The notes under the pieces were generated by a model. That model was not told where the DNA came from. It made no database searches and saw only the letters and a program-made list of their open reading frames with translations. 64,000 nt of DNA from Arcobacteraceae bacterium (GTDB lineage: Bacteria > Campylobacterota > Campylobacteria > Campylobacterales > Arcobacteraceae). Where the stretch lies: positions 70,558 through 134,557 of the forward strand of contig JALNYH010000004.1 of the NCBI GenBank assembly GCA_023229945.1, written 5' to 3'. Position numbers and translations under genes: made by a program. Below, piece after piece: positions 18,108 to 26,320 of the stretch. Position 1 is the first letter of the stretch. Each line of letters begins with the position of its first letter.

Positions 18108-19711
18108 ATATGGACAACAACAAACCAACGACTCAGAAGAGAATACTTTTTGCTACATTATTAGCATTTGCTTTTTTTATAGCATACGACTTTTTATATA
18201 TTCAACCTATGCAACAGCAAAAAATTGAAGCAGAAAAAAAAGCTCAAGGAACAGAACAAACTACAGCCACTTCTGTAAATGTACAAAACGATGCTCCACA
18301 AACTCAGACACAAAGTGCAACATTTAATACAGCACCAACTTCAAATGAACCTATAATTGCTACTATCAAAACAGATAAAAATGTAATTGAAATAGATAGT
18401 TTAGGTAGATTTTCTCAAGTTACATTATCTCAAACTCAATATGTTTCAGAATCTGGAAAGCAACTAAAACTATTTAATCCAAGTAATCTAAAACCACTTG
18501 AGGTTAGATTTTCTGATAGAAATATCAATACAGAAGCTTTTAATACTCCAGTTGTAGCTGATATTAGTGAAATTGATGCTTCAAAACAATCTCAAACTAT
18601 TACTTTAACACAAGAACTAACTGATACTACACTTACAAAAGTGATTACATTTAACCCAAATGGAACATATGAAATAAATGTAAGTACAACAAATAGTAAA
18701 GACTTTTTTATCACACCAGGATTTAGACCTGATATATTAGCTGATGTATATGCGGACCATGGTGTATTGCTTAAGAACAATGATAATACTTTGACAATAG
18801 TTGAAGATGCTGATTTATCAAGTATTTCAAACTTTGTTGGTATCAAAATAGCTTCAGCATTTGATAGATATTATGCTACAGTTTTATATAATTTTGAAAA
18901 GAGTATGGCACTATCACTTATGCCTGATAATGCTGGAAATCCACAAATTTTCATAAATGCTGGTGATGATATAAAACTTTATGGATATATGGGGCCAAAA
19001 GAATATGATACACTAAAAGCTCTTCATCCAGAACTAACTGATGTTATAGAATATGGATGGTTTACATTTATAGCAAAACCTATGTTTACAATGTTGAATT
19101 ATATTTATAGTGTGGTAGGACATTGGGGATGGACTATTGTAATTGCTACAATTTTGATTAAACTTGTACTATATCCTCTTGCTCATAAGGGTATGGTTTC
19201 TATGATGAAGCTAAAAGATTTAGCTCCTAAAATCAAAGAAGTTCAAGAAAAATATAAAGGTGATAGCCAAAAAGCTTCAATGCATATGATGGAACTTTAT
19301 AAAAAACATGGGGCAAACCCAATGGGTGGGTGTCTACCTATTATACTCCAAATCCCAGTATTTTTTGCAATATATAGAGTTTTGGCAAATGCTATTGAAC
19401 TTAAAGGTGCTGACTTTTTATGGGTACACGATTTAGCTGAAATGGATCCATATTTTATATTACCTATTTTGATGGGTGCAACAATGTATTTACAACAAAA
19501 AATCACTCCAAATGCTATCCAAGATGAAATGCAAAGAAAGATATTCCAATATCTTCCTGTTATGTTTACATTCTTCTTCTTGTGGTTCCCAGCGGGTCTT
19601 ACACTTTACTGGTTTGTGAATAATGTATTTACTGTAACTCATCAATATTATCTAAATAGAACATATGATAAAGCAAAAGAGCTAAGAAAGGCAGCTCATG
19701 AAAAAGTTTGA
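18104..19711 (+). CDS. yidC: membrane protein insertase YidC
   Basis: Inserts and folds inner-membrane proteins alone or with SecYEG. The N-terminal membrane segment (about 13-31) precedes a large periplasmic beta-domain (about 60-320), and five C-terminal membrane segments follow. Conserved features include YPLAHKGMVSMMKLKDLAPK and NPMGGCLPIILQIPVFFAIY. At 535 residues it is the normal Gram-negative length. The start could be ATG 18104 or 18110, two codons apart. The 3' end overlaps jag by 14 bases. Confidence 0.96.
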   Translation: MNMDNNKPTTQKRILFATLLAFAFFIAYDFLYIQPMQQQKIEAEKKAQGTEQTTATSVNVQNDAPQTQTQSATFNTAPTSNEPIIATIKTDKNVIEIDSLGRFSQVTLSQTQYVSESGKQLKLFNPSNLKPLEVRFSDRNINTEAFNTPVVADISEIDASKQSQTITLTQELTDTTLTKVITFNPNGTYEINVSTTNSKDFFITPGFRPDILADVYADHGVLLKNNDNTLTIVEDADLSSISNFVGIKIASAFDRYYATVLYNFEKSMALSLMPDNAGNPQIFINAGDDIKLYGYMGPKEYDTLKALHPELTDVIEYGWFTFIAKPMFTMLNYIYSVVGHWGWTIVIATILIKLVLYPLAHKGMVSMMKLKDLAPKIKEVQEKYKGDSQKASMHMMELYKKHGANPMGGCLPIILQIPVFFAIYRVLANAIELKGADFLWVHDLAEMDPYFILPILMGATMYLQQKITPNAIQDEMQRKIFQYLPVMFTFFFLWFPAGLTLYWFVNNVFTVTHQYYLNRTYDKAKELRKAAHEKV

Positions 19712-20573
19712 AGCACGAACTTTAGAAGAAGCTTATGAACAAGCATCTGCTAGTTTAGAAACATCTATTACCAATCTTGAAATAGAAATAGTCCAACATC
19801 CATCAAAAGGATTTTTGGGCTTTGGTAGTAAAAATGCTATTATTGTGGCATTATTAAAAGACCAAAACTCAAATAACTACGCAAGAAAAGAATCTAAAAT
19901 CAAGAAAAAAGAGTTTAGAATAGAAGAAGTTTCTCATAAAATTTCTCAAAACTCAAATACACCTACACAACATACTGAAGCAAAAGAAACTCCTATTGTA
20001 CATGACTTTACAAATGACCCAAAAATAGAACCAACTGAAGATATATTTGGCAAATTTTATTCAAAACAAGAAGAATATGCAACTATTGATAAAATCAAAA
20101 TCAAACATAATGTTGATAATGTTATAGAAGAGATAAATGAGAATGTAAATAAATTATTTGCAACTACTTGTTTTAATATTGATAATATTAATGTATCAAA
20201 ATATGATGATGAGACAGTATATATCGAGTTTAATGGTGAGGATTCTGCACTACTTATTGGTAAAGAAGGTTATAGATATAAAGCTCTTTCATATATACTT
20301 TTTAACTGGATACAAGAAAAATATGGTCTTATGCTTAGACTTGAAGTTGCTGAGTTTTTGCAAAATCAAGAAGTTGCAATTCATAACTATCTCGAGCCTT
20401 TAATAGAAAGTATCAATGAAATTGGATATGGAAAAACTAAATATCTTGATGGGATTTTGGTTCATATTGCACTCAAAAGACTAAGAGAAGAATTCCCAGA
20501 TAAATATGTGGCAGTAAAAACATCACCAAAAGGTGATAAATATGTAATAGTAAATGAGCCTAGAAACAAATAG
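19698..20573 (+). CDS. jag: Jag/KhpB-like RNA-binding protein
   Basis: A 291-residue protein with an N-terminal Jag domain (about 1-52: MKKFEARTLEEAYEQAS and GFLGFGSKNAIIV), a charged linker (about 60-150), a type II KH domain containing LLIGKEGYRYKALSYI, and a C-terminal R3H domain. Family members bind RNA and influence cell envelope and division. It follows yidC, as in many bacteria, and overlaps mnmE by 20 bases. Confidence 0.9.
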   Translation: MKKFEARTLEEAYEQASASLETSITNLEIEIVQHPSKGFLGFGSKNAIIVALLKDQNSNNYARKESKIKKKEFRIEEVSHKISQNSNTPTQHTEAKETPIVHDFTNDPKIEPTEDIFGKFYSKQEEYATIDKIKIKHNVDNVIEEINENVNKLFATTCFNIDNINVSKYDDETVYIEFNGEDSALLIGKEGYRYKALSYILFNWIQEKYGLMLRLEVAEFLQNQEVAIHNYLEPLIESINEIGYGKTKYLDGILVHIALKRLREEFPDKYVAVKTSPKGDKYVIVNEPRNK

Positions 20574-21903
20574 CGATACTATAGTAGCTATTGCCACAGC
20601 TAATGGCATAGGCTCTATCAGTATCATCAGAATAAGCGGAGACGAAGCTATAAAAGCTTTGTCTTGCATCACGAATACTTCAAATATAACTCCAAGAACA
20701 GCACACCTAAAAAATATCCATTCACTTGATGGCTCACTAATTGATAATGCAATAGTAATATATTTTAAAGCACCCTACTCTTTCACTGGGGAAGATATTG
20801 TAGAAATCCAATGTCACGGTGGTATAGGGGTGAGTTCACTTGTCCTTGATGAACTACTAAAAAGTGGTATTGTACGCCTTGCAAGTGGTGGAGAATATAG
20901 TAAAAGAGCATTTTTAAATGGCAAAATTGACCTTTCTCAAGCTGAGGCTATATCTAAACTAATAGAGTCAAAAAGTGCTAGTGAAGTAAAACTTCTAGCA
21001 CGCCAGCTAAAAGGTGAGCTAAAAGAGTTTGTAGAAAATATTAGAGAATCGTTGCTTTATGCACTAGCTTATAGTGAAGTTACAATAGACTATGCGGATG
21101 AGGATTTGCCTAGTGATATATTGGAGCAAATTTTATCCAAACTTGATAATATAAAAGCACAGCTTATTCATACAGTTGAGAGTAGTAAAAGAAGAGAAGG
21201 ATTGCTTGGTGGGTTTAAGGTAGCGATTGTAGGTAAGCCAAATGTGGGTAAAAGCTCACTTTTAAATAAACTTCTAAACTTTGATAGAGCAATAGTAAGT
21301 GATATAGCAGGAACTACAAGAGATACTATAGAAGAATCTATTAAAATAGGTACTCATATCATAAAAATAGTAGATACTGCTGGGATTAGAGAAGCTAGTG
21401 ATGAGATAGAGCAAATCGGTATTCAAAGATCCAAAGATGCTATAAATGAAGCTGATATAATAGTAGCACTTTTTGATAATAGCAAAGATTTGGACACAGA
21501 AGATGAAAAAATCCTTGAGATTATAAATAGTACGGACAAAGATAAAATTATAGTTTTGAATAAGTCCGATTTAGAAAATAAATTTGATACGGCAAAAATA
21601 AATGAACATATATCGTTGAGTACAAAAGTAGATATAAATCCTTTGATAGATGCCCTTGAAAACTTACTAAATAGTAAAAACTTTGAAGATGAAGTGATGC
21701 TAATATCCAAAAGACAAGTTTTGGCAGTAACAAAAACACTAGAACATATCAATATGGCATATAGCCCTCTTAAAAGTGGAATGTTGGAGTTTTTTAGCCA
21801 TCATGTAAGTGAAGCAATAAAAGAAATATCAAGTATCTCAAGACCTTATGATAATGATGAGATGCTTGATAAGATGTTTAGTTCGTTTTGTTTGGGGAAA
21901 TAG
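20554..21903 (+). CDS. mnmE: tRNA modification GTPase MnmE
   Basis: With MnmG it installs the cmnm5 group on wobble U34 of several tRNAs. The N-terminal tetrahydrofolate-binding domain (IATANGIGSISIIRISG) is followed by helices, then a G domain with GKPNVGKSS, the DTAG box and NKSD. The C-terminus CLGK carries the essential Cys of the C(I/L)GK motif. At 449 residues it is complete. It is the last gene of the rpmH cluster and is followed directly by a tandem repeat. Confidence 0.96.
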   Translation: MSLETNSDTIVAIATANGIGSISIIRISGDEAIKALSCITNTSNITPRTAHLKNIHSLDGSLIDNAIVIYFKAPYSFTGEDIVEIQCHGGIGVSSLVLDELLKSGIVRLASGGEYSKRAFLNGKIDLSQAEAISKLIESKSASEVKLLARQLKGELKEFVENIRESLLYALAYSEVTIDYADEDLPSDILEQILSKLDNIKAQLIHTVESSKRREGLLGGFKVAIVGKPNVGKSSLLNKLLNFDRAIVSDIAGTTRDTIEESIKIGTHIIKIVDTAGIREASDEIEQIGIQRSKDAINEADIIVALFDNSKDLDTEDEKILEIINSTDKDKIIVLNKSDLENKFDTAKINEHISLSTKVDINPLIDALENLLNSKNFEDEVMLISKRQVLAVTKTLEHINMAYSPLKSGMLEFFSHHVSEAIKEISSISRPYDNDEMLDKMFSSFCLGK

Positions 21904-22036
21904 GTTTTTTTAATTTTGAATTATTAATTTTGAATTTTGAATTAAAATACAATTTTTTTGAACATTCAACATTCAACATTCAACATTCAACATTCAACAT
22001 TCAACATTCAACATTCAACATTCAACATTCAACATT
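21904..22036. repeat. AACATTC tandem heptamer array
   Basis: TTGAATT-type heptamers (21910-21945) lead into about ten uninterrupted AACATTC copies from 21961 to about 22036. The array separates mnmE from the converging permease gene and contributes that gene's stop codon. Confidence 0.9.
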
Positions 22037-23078
22037 TAGCATTTAACATTGATTTATATAGCATTGCTAGAAATAGTAATGATGCTATATTTGATACAAT
22101 ACTGGGGCTATCATTTTCATCACTTATGATAGTATTAATCTCTACTAAATCAGCAAAAAATATATCTATCATAAATGCAAAAGTAATGGTGCTTAAAATT
22201 ATAACTCCTAGATAAATCAATAGTCCTCTTTGTCCTAATATTTTCTTTACAATTCCTATAGTAACCATACTTGTACTAGGTCCTGCACTAAGTAGTACAA
22301 ATGCACTTCCAGGGCTAAATCCTGCTATTATAAGTGCAATTCCCAAAGGTATAGAAGATGTGGCACAAATGTATAGTGGGATGGAGATAACAAGCATGAA
22401 AATATATGATAAAAATAGATTTTGGGTGAGAAATATATCAAGTTCTTGAGGTAATATACTCATAAGAAATGATGCGAGTATGAGTCCTAGCAACATCGGT
22501 TTTGCTATATCTTTGAAAAGATTATAAAAAGCGTATTCAAGGATGGTTTTTAGAAAATTCTTATTTTTTGTATTTGTTGGTTTGCATCCACAATCTTGTG
22601 AGTCAAATTTTGAAGATGGTAAGGTGGTGCTAAAAGAGACAAATTTAATATTCTTTTTTTCTTTTGATTCAAAAAATAGTGATATAAATCCTGCAATAAG
22701 AGCTGTAATGAAAGAGCTTATTACTCTAAAAATAGCAAAAAACCATCCAAAAGCACTGTAACTTGCAAGCATAGAATCTACACCAATTACAGGGGTACTT
22801 ATCAAAAATGAAGTTATTGAGCTTTTATTTGCACCACTTTTTTTTAGACTCAAAGCAAAGGGAACGACACTACACGAACATAGAGGCAGAGGAATACCCA
22901 AAAGGGAAGCTTTGAAGACAGATAGTTTTGAATTTCCACCTAGTTGAGTTTTGATAAAACTATCTTTTATATATTGTTTCATAACACTTGCTATCAAAAG
23001 TCCTAAGATGATATAAAATGATATTACATTTAGCAGTTGCCAAAAGTTTAGGAAAAATGATTGTATAAAGTCTAGCAT
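22029..23078 (-). CDS. YraQ/SO_0444-type permease (probable metal efflux)
   Basis: A 349-residue multi-spanning membrane protein of the permease family that includes SO_0444-type Cu/Zn efflux transporters. The signature GIPLPLCSCSVVPFA lies near residue 65, and a cytoplasmic loop contains DCGCKP, which could bind metal. About eight to ten membrane segments are visible. It is co-transcribed with a TetR regulator (one-base overlap). The last six residues (MLNAKC) are encoded by heptamer-repeat DNA, so the natural C-terminus may have been replaced. The substrate is not certain. Confidence 0.8.
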   Translation of the reverse strand: MLDFIQSFFLNFWQLLNVISFYIILGLLIASVMKQYIKDSFIKTQLGGNSKLSVFKASLLGIPLPLCSCSVVPFALSLKKSGANKSSITSFLISTPVIGVDSMLASYSAFGWFFAIFRVISSFITALIAGFISLFFESKEKKNIKFVSFSTTLPSSKFDSQDCGCKPTNTKNKNFLKTILEYAFYNLFKDIAKPMLLGLILASFLMSILPQELDIFLTQNLFLSYIFMLVISIPLYICATSSIPLGIALIIAGFSPGSAFVLLSAGPSTSMVTIGIVKKILGQRGLLIYLGVIILSTITFAFMIDIFFADLVEINTIISDENDSPSIVSNIASLLFLAMLYKSMLNAKC

Positions 23079-23692
23079 TAATTATCCGTTTTTTTAAGCA
23101 ATAAAGGCTCTAAATGGAGTTTGAATATAATTTCTTTTGCTTCTTTGATGGACTCTTTGGTAAGCTCACCACTAGTTGATGCAAAAATTTGCCAATAAGC
23201 TGATATAAACCAGTTGAGTTTTGCTCTCATTTTCATCTCTTCTTCTGAAATGTTTTTGATGATTTGTTTGGAAATCAAAAATCTAAGAAGCATTTGTATT
23301 TGATGGATTCTTTTTTCTTGATTTATCATAAACATTGTTTTCAACTCTTTATCCAAAGCCATAAGTAATGCAGAATCTCTCATCAAAAACCTATATTTCC
23401 AAAAAAGCTCACCAAAACTGTCAAACATCTTTGATAATTCTTCAAGTGGTTCAGAAGACTCCATAATAGAACTAAACATATCTAATGACTCAAATTCTGA
23501 TGACATTTGAGCATAAATCTCACGAATTATCTCTTCTTTGTTTTTGTAATGATAGTATAAGTTTCCTACAGAAATCCCCAAAGATTTGGCAATATGGTTG
23601 GTCGTTATACTTAAAGTTTCAGTTGAATTAAAAAGGTCAATTGATACTTTTTTGATTTTTTCTTTTGTTAATGATACTTTCTCTTTTTTCAT
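23078..23692 (-). CDS. TetR/AcrR-family transcriptional regulator
   Basis: A 204-residue repressor with an N-terminal helix-turn-helix (about 10-55: TTNHIAKSLGISVGNLYYHY) and a helical ligand-binding domain. The stop overlaps the permease start, so it probably controls its own operon. A perfect palindrome 25 bases upstream of its start is the likely operator. Confidence 0.88.
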   Translation of the reverse strand: MKKEKVSLTKEKIKKVSIDLFNSTETLSITTNHIAKSLGISVGNLYYHYKNKEEIIREIYAQMSSEFESLDMFSSIMESSEPLEELSKMFDSFGELFWKYRFLMRDSALLMALDKELKTMFMINQEKRIHQIQMLLRFLISKQIIKNISEEEMKMRAKLNWFISAYWQIFASTSGELTKESIKEAKEIIFKLHLEPLLLKKTDN

Positions 23693-23716
23693 GGTGAAAT
23701 TATACCATAAAATACT

Positions 23717-23734
23717 TTAGAGTAATTACTCTAA
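23717..23734. promoter_or_regulatory. probable TetR operator
   Basis: The perfect 18-bp palindrome TTAGAGTAATTACTCTAA lies in the divergent gap between the tetR-like gene and the DinB-like gene. Its size and position fit a TetR dimer site that could control both directions. Confidence 0.65.
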
Positions 23735-23793
23735 TATTAAGCTTTTATTTATATTAATCGATATATAATTAGATTTTAATGCAAAGGATATAT

Positions 23794-24369
23794 ATGGAGT
23801 TACAAAAAGCAGGAACTGGGCTTCCTAATATGGAAAGAGTTTTTATAAAAAGGATACTTGTGCCTATTGTAAGAACTTTTTTCACTTGGGAAATAGCACT
23901 TTTTATGGTAAAAAGAGAGGTTTCTATTATCACAAATCTTACCAAAGATATATCACAAATTGATATGCAAAAACAGATTATAATAGATAGGACATTTGCT
24001 ATTGAAGATGATAGTAGAAGATTTTCTATTGATATGGTTTTGGAACATTTAGTCATAGCTGGAGCTTTGGTCAAAGATACTATAAAATCTCTTAGCAGTG
24101 AAACAGTACCACCGCAAGAGATAAAAATAGAAGATGTAAAACCTTTTGAAAATTCAACTGAGGCTTTGGAAAAGTTTTTGGTATTTTACCAAACATATTT
24201 TGATATGATTGAGACTTTGCCAAAAAAACAATCAATCGCTACCAAAAAACACCCTTGGTTTGTGAGTTTTAACAACTTTGATTGGAGTATATTTATGTAT
24301 ATGCACACTTTTATTCATAGAAGACAAATAGAAGAAATTATAAGTAAATTAAAGGAAATTCATGAGTAA
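23794..24369 (+). CDS. DinB-superfamily protein
   Basis: About 191 residues. The helical pattern, the spaced histidines (VLEHL in the middle and MHTFIHRRQIEEII near the C-terminus) and the length match the DinB/YfiT-like four-helix metal-binding fold. Family members include thiol-dependent transferases, but most are uncharacterised. I prefer the ATG at 23794 because AAAGGA lies five bases before it; an ATG five codons earlier has no site. It overlaps the next small gene by eight bases and diverges from the tetR-like gene. Confidence 0.7.
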   Translation: MELQKAGTGLPNMERVFIKRILVPIVRTFFTWEIALFMVKREVSIITNLTKDISQIDMQKQIIIDRTFAIEDDSRRFSIDMVLEHLVIAGALVKDTIKSLSSETVPPQEIKIEDVKPFENSTEALEKFLVFYQTYFDMIETLPKKQSIATKKHPWFVSFNNFDWSIFMYMHTFIHRRQIEEIISKLKEIHE

Positions 24370-24562
24370 TGCAACTGGGACAATTTTGAGAGCTTTTGGG
24401 ACTATTCTTTGTTTGATTATTTTTTGGTATTTTGTAGTAAGTATTATCTACTTTGTGATAACATTAGTTTTAGGATTTGAATTTGATTTGAGAGTAAGTT
24501 TAGCTTTATTTGTTGTATTTACTATTTTTAGAATGTTTTATCCAAAAAATGTATTTATATAA
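24362..24562 (+). CDS. small two-TM membrane protein, unknown
   Basis: A 66-residue protein made almost entirely of two hydrophobic segments (about 8-35 and 40-58). Its start overlaps the DinB-like gene, and AAAGGAAATT precedes the ATG, supporting translation. I do not recognise a family. Confidence 0.6.
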   Translation: MSNATGTILRAFGTILCLIIFWYFVVSIIYFVITLVLGFEFDLRVSLALFVVFTIFRMFYPKNVFI

Positions 24563-24575
24563 CTTATATTAACGC

Positions 24576-25808
24576 TTATTTGTGATAAACACTAAAGCTA
24601 TTTTTACCTTTTCCTTTTGCAACATACATAGCGGAGTCTGCTGTACTCATAAGAGTAATAACATCATGGGAATAAGTAGGGAATGAGCTAATACCAATAC
24701 TTGCACCTACTTTTACTTGGTGTCCTTCTAATTCAACTGGAGTAGATATGGCATTAATTATCTTTTGTGCAATTTGCTTTACACATTTATTATCTTCTAT
24801 ATTCTCAATAAGTATAGCAAATTCATCACCTCCGATTCTAAAAATAGAATCATCTTTTCTTAAAATTGTAGATAATTTTTTACTTACATTTTTTAATAAT
24901 AAATCACCAATATGATGTCCTAGTGTATCATTTACTATTTTGAAATCATCCAAATCTATCATCAATAAATAGCAATTTATTTTATGTTTTTTAGCATTAT
25001 CAACAGATTGTGAGATTCTTTCTTCAAAAAAGTGACGATTTGGGATACTTGTAACTCTATCATAATATGCTAAATGTTTAAGATTCAAATCTCTTGAATG
25101 AATTTGTGACATCATTTCTGTAAAAGAACGGGAAAGACTTCCAAATTCATCTGCTGTATTATTTATTGTGATGGAAGTTGAATAATCTTTTTCTCTCATT
25201 ATTTTCTGAGTCAAATCTGTCAATTCACTCAAAGGCTTCACAATCATTTTGCTAATACGAGTTGCTAATAATCTTGCAAAAATAAAACCTATTCCTAAAA
25301 CTAACATAACAATCAAAATATACCATATTAAACGAGAATAAAATATATATAGACTATTGACCATAATAACTGAACCTACGAATTGTTGGCGTAAATAGAT
25401 AGGTTTTTTAATAGTCATCGTCGAAAATGTAAAACTCTCTTCTATTGATGTGGATGCCTTAAATTCTTTGACTATAAATGTTTTTTTAGTTGGGAAATAA
25501 CTTTGAAGAATAGTATTATCAGGTAATACTAAATGAACTTCAAGTAAATATGGTGAGTCACGAAAAATAGATAAAGTTTCACTAGCTGCACTTTCATCAT
25601 GAAAAGCCACAGCAGCTGCTGTACTTTCAGCTACTATAGATGACTGGATTCTTATTTCTTCTATAAGATGACTACGCAAAGCAAAATACTCATATGTTAA
25701 CATAATAATATTAACTGGTATAGATACCAAAATAATTACTATTAAATTTGATAATATCAATTTTTGTTCTATGGGTTTATTACCAAACCATTTAGAAAAT
25801 AGATTCAT
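24576..25808 (-). CDS. YfiN-like diguanylate cyclase (CHASE8-HAMP-GGDEF)
   Basis: A 410-residue inner-membrane enzyme making c-di-GMP. It has an N-terminal membrane segment (about 17-39), a periplasmic CHASE8-like domain (SSIVAESTAAAVAFHDE), a second membrane segment (about 155-178), HAMP, and a GGDEF domain with intact RIGGDEFAIL. No EAL domain follows. Its start overlaps the yfiR-like gene by four bases. By analogy with YfiBNR, the periplasmic YfiR-like protein should restrain this cyclase. Confidence 0.88.
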   Translation of the reverse strand: MNLFSKWFGNKPIEQKLILSNLIVIILVSIPVNIIMLTYEYFALRSHLIEEIRIQSSIVAESTAAAVAFHDESAASETLSIFRDSPYLLEVHLVLPDNTILQSYFPTKKTFIVKEFKASTSIEESFTFSTMTIKKPIYLRQQFVGSVIMVNSLYIFYSRLIWYILIVMLVLGIGFIFARLLATRISKMIVKPLSELTDLTQKIMREKDYSTSITINNTADEFGSLSRSFTEMMSQIHSRDLNLKHLAYYDRVTSIPNRHFFEERISQSVDNAKKHKINCYLLMIDLDDFKIVNDTLGHHIGDLLLKNVSKKLSTILRKDDSIFRIGGDEFAILIENIEDNKCVKQIAQKIINAISTPVELEGHQVKVGASIGISSFPTYSHDVITLMSTADSAMYVAKGKGKNSFSVYHK

Positions 25809-26320
25809 TGGATAATCTTTTTTGCTAATTTTAGGAGATGTGAACTCACAGCTAAATTTGTGTGTTTTAAATATTTCAGGTTAACATTAAAAACCAGTTT
25901 CGTATTTTCTGATAAAATTGTAATATGTGAATTTTCTATCTTTTCATTATCAGTTACAATTAGTACTTGTGATTGGGAAAGAGTTTGAACCAACTGAAGC
26001 TCTTGTATATTTTCTTCTTTTCTTATAAATACCATTTGGCATTTTTGAGCCTCTTCTATGGAGTTTATATTTGAAACCTTTATTTTCTTCTCATGCATTA
26101 TTTTGTTTTTTAGAGTATCTGAAGCTATCCCAAAATCCTCTTTGTAGAAACAAAGATTAAATTCATCAGATTGATTTTCGTTTGATGAAGACCACTGTGT
26201 AAGTAATGCAAAGTTATATAAATACGCTGCTTTTATAGTATATTCTGGAAGTGCTTTGGCTTGTATATTTTGTATTGTAAAGATTGCAACAATAAATGGT
26301 ATTAATATTAACTTCTTCAA
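25805..26320 (-). CDS. YfiR-family periplasmic protein (DUF4154)
   Basis: A 171-residue protein with a signal peptide (KLILIPFIVAIFTIQNIQA). The body has the YfiR pattern: YTIKAAYLYNFALLTQW at the N-terminus, FCYKE-like strands, and the C-terminal NLKYLKHTNLAVSSHLLKLA. In YfiBNR systems YfiR binds the periplasmic domain of the diguanylate cyclase and blocks it. The start is TTG, overlapping the receptor stop (TTGA). It sits between the receptor and cyclase genes in one operon. Confidence 0.85.
   Translation of the reverse strand: MKKLILIPFIVAIFTIQNIQAKALPEYTIKAAYLYNFALLTQWSSSNENQSDEFNLCFYKEDFGIASDTLKNKIMHEKKIKVSNINSIEEAQKCQMVFIRKEENIQELQLVQTLSQSQVLIVTDNEKIENSHITILSENTKLVFNVNLKYLKHTNLAVSSHLLKLAKKIIQ

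Noticed and set aside
17280..22000. Possible replication origin near rpmH
   Set aside because: The rpmH-mnmE cluster is close to oriC in some bacteria, but I see no dnaA gene or cluster of DnaA boxes here, and Campylobacterota often place dnaA elsewhere.
21961..22036. Possible CRISPR array
   Set aside because: The units are 7 bp, directly abutting and without spacers, and no cas genes are nearby.
21958..22215. An 85-codon plus-strand frame beginning MNIQHSTFNIQHSTF
   Set aside because: It is translation of the AACATTC array (period 7, so three units give seven codons) running into the antisense of the permease gene. No ribosome site is present.
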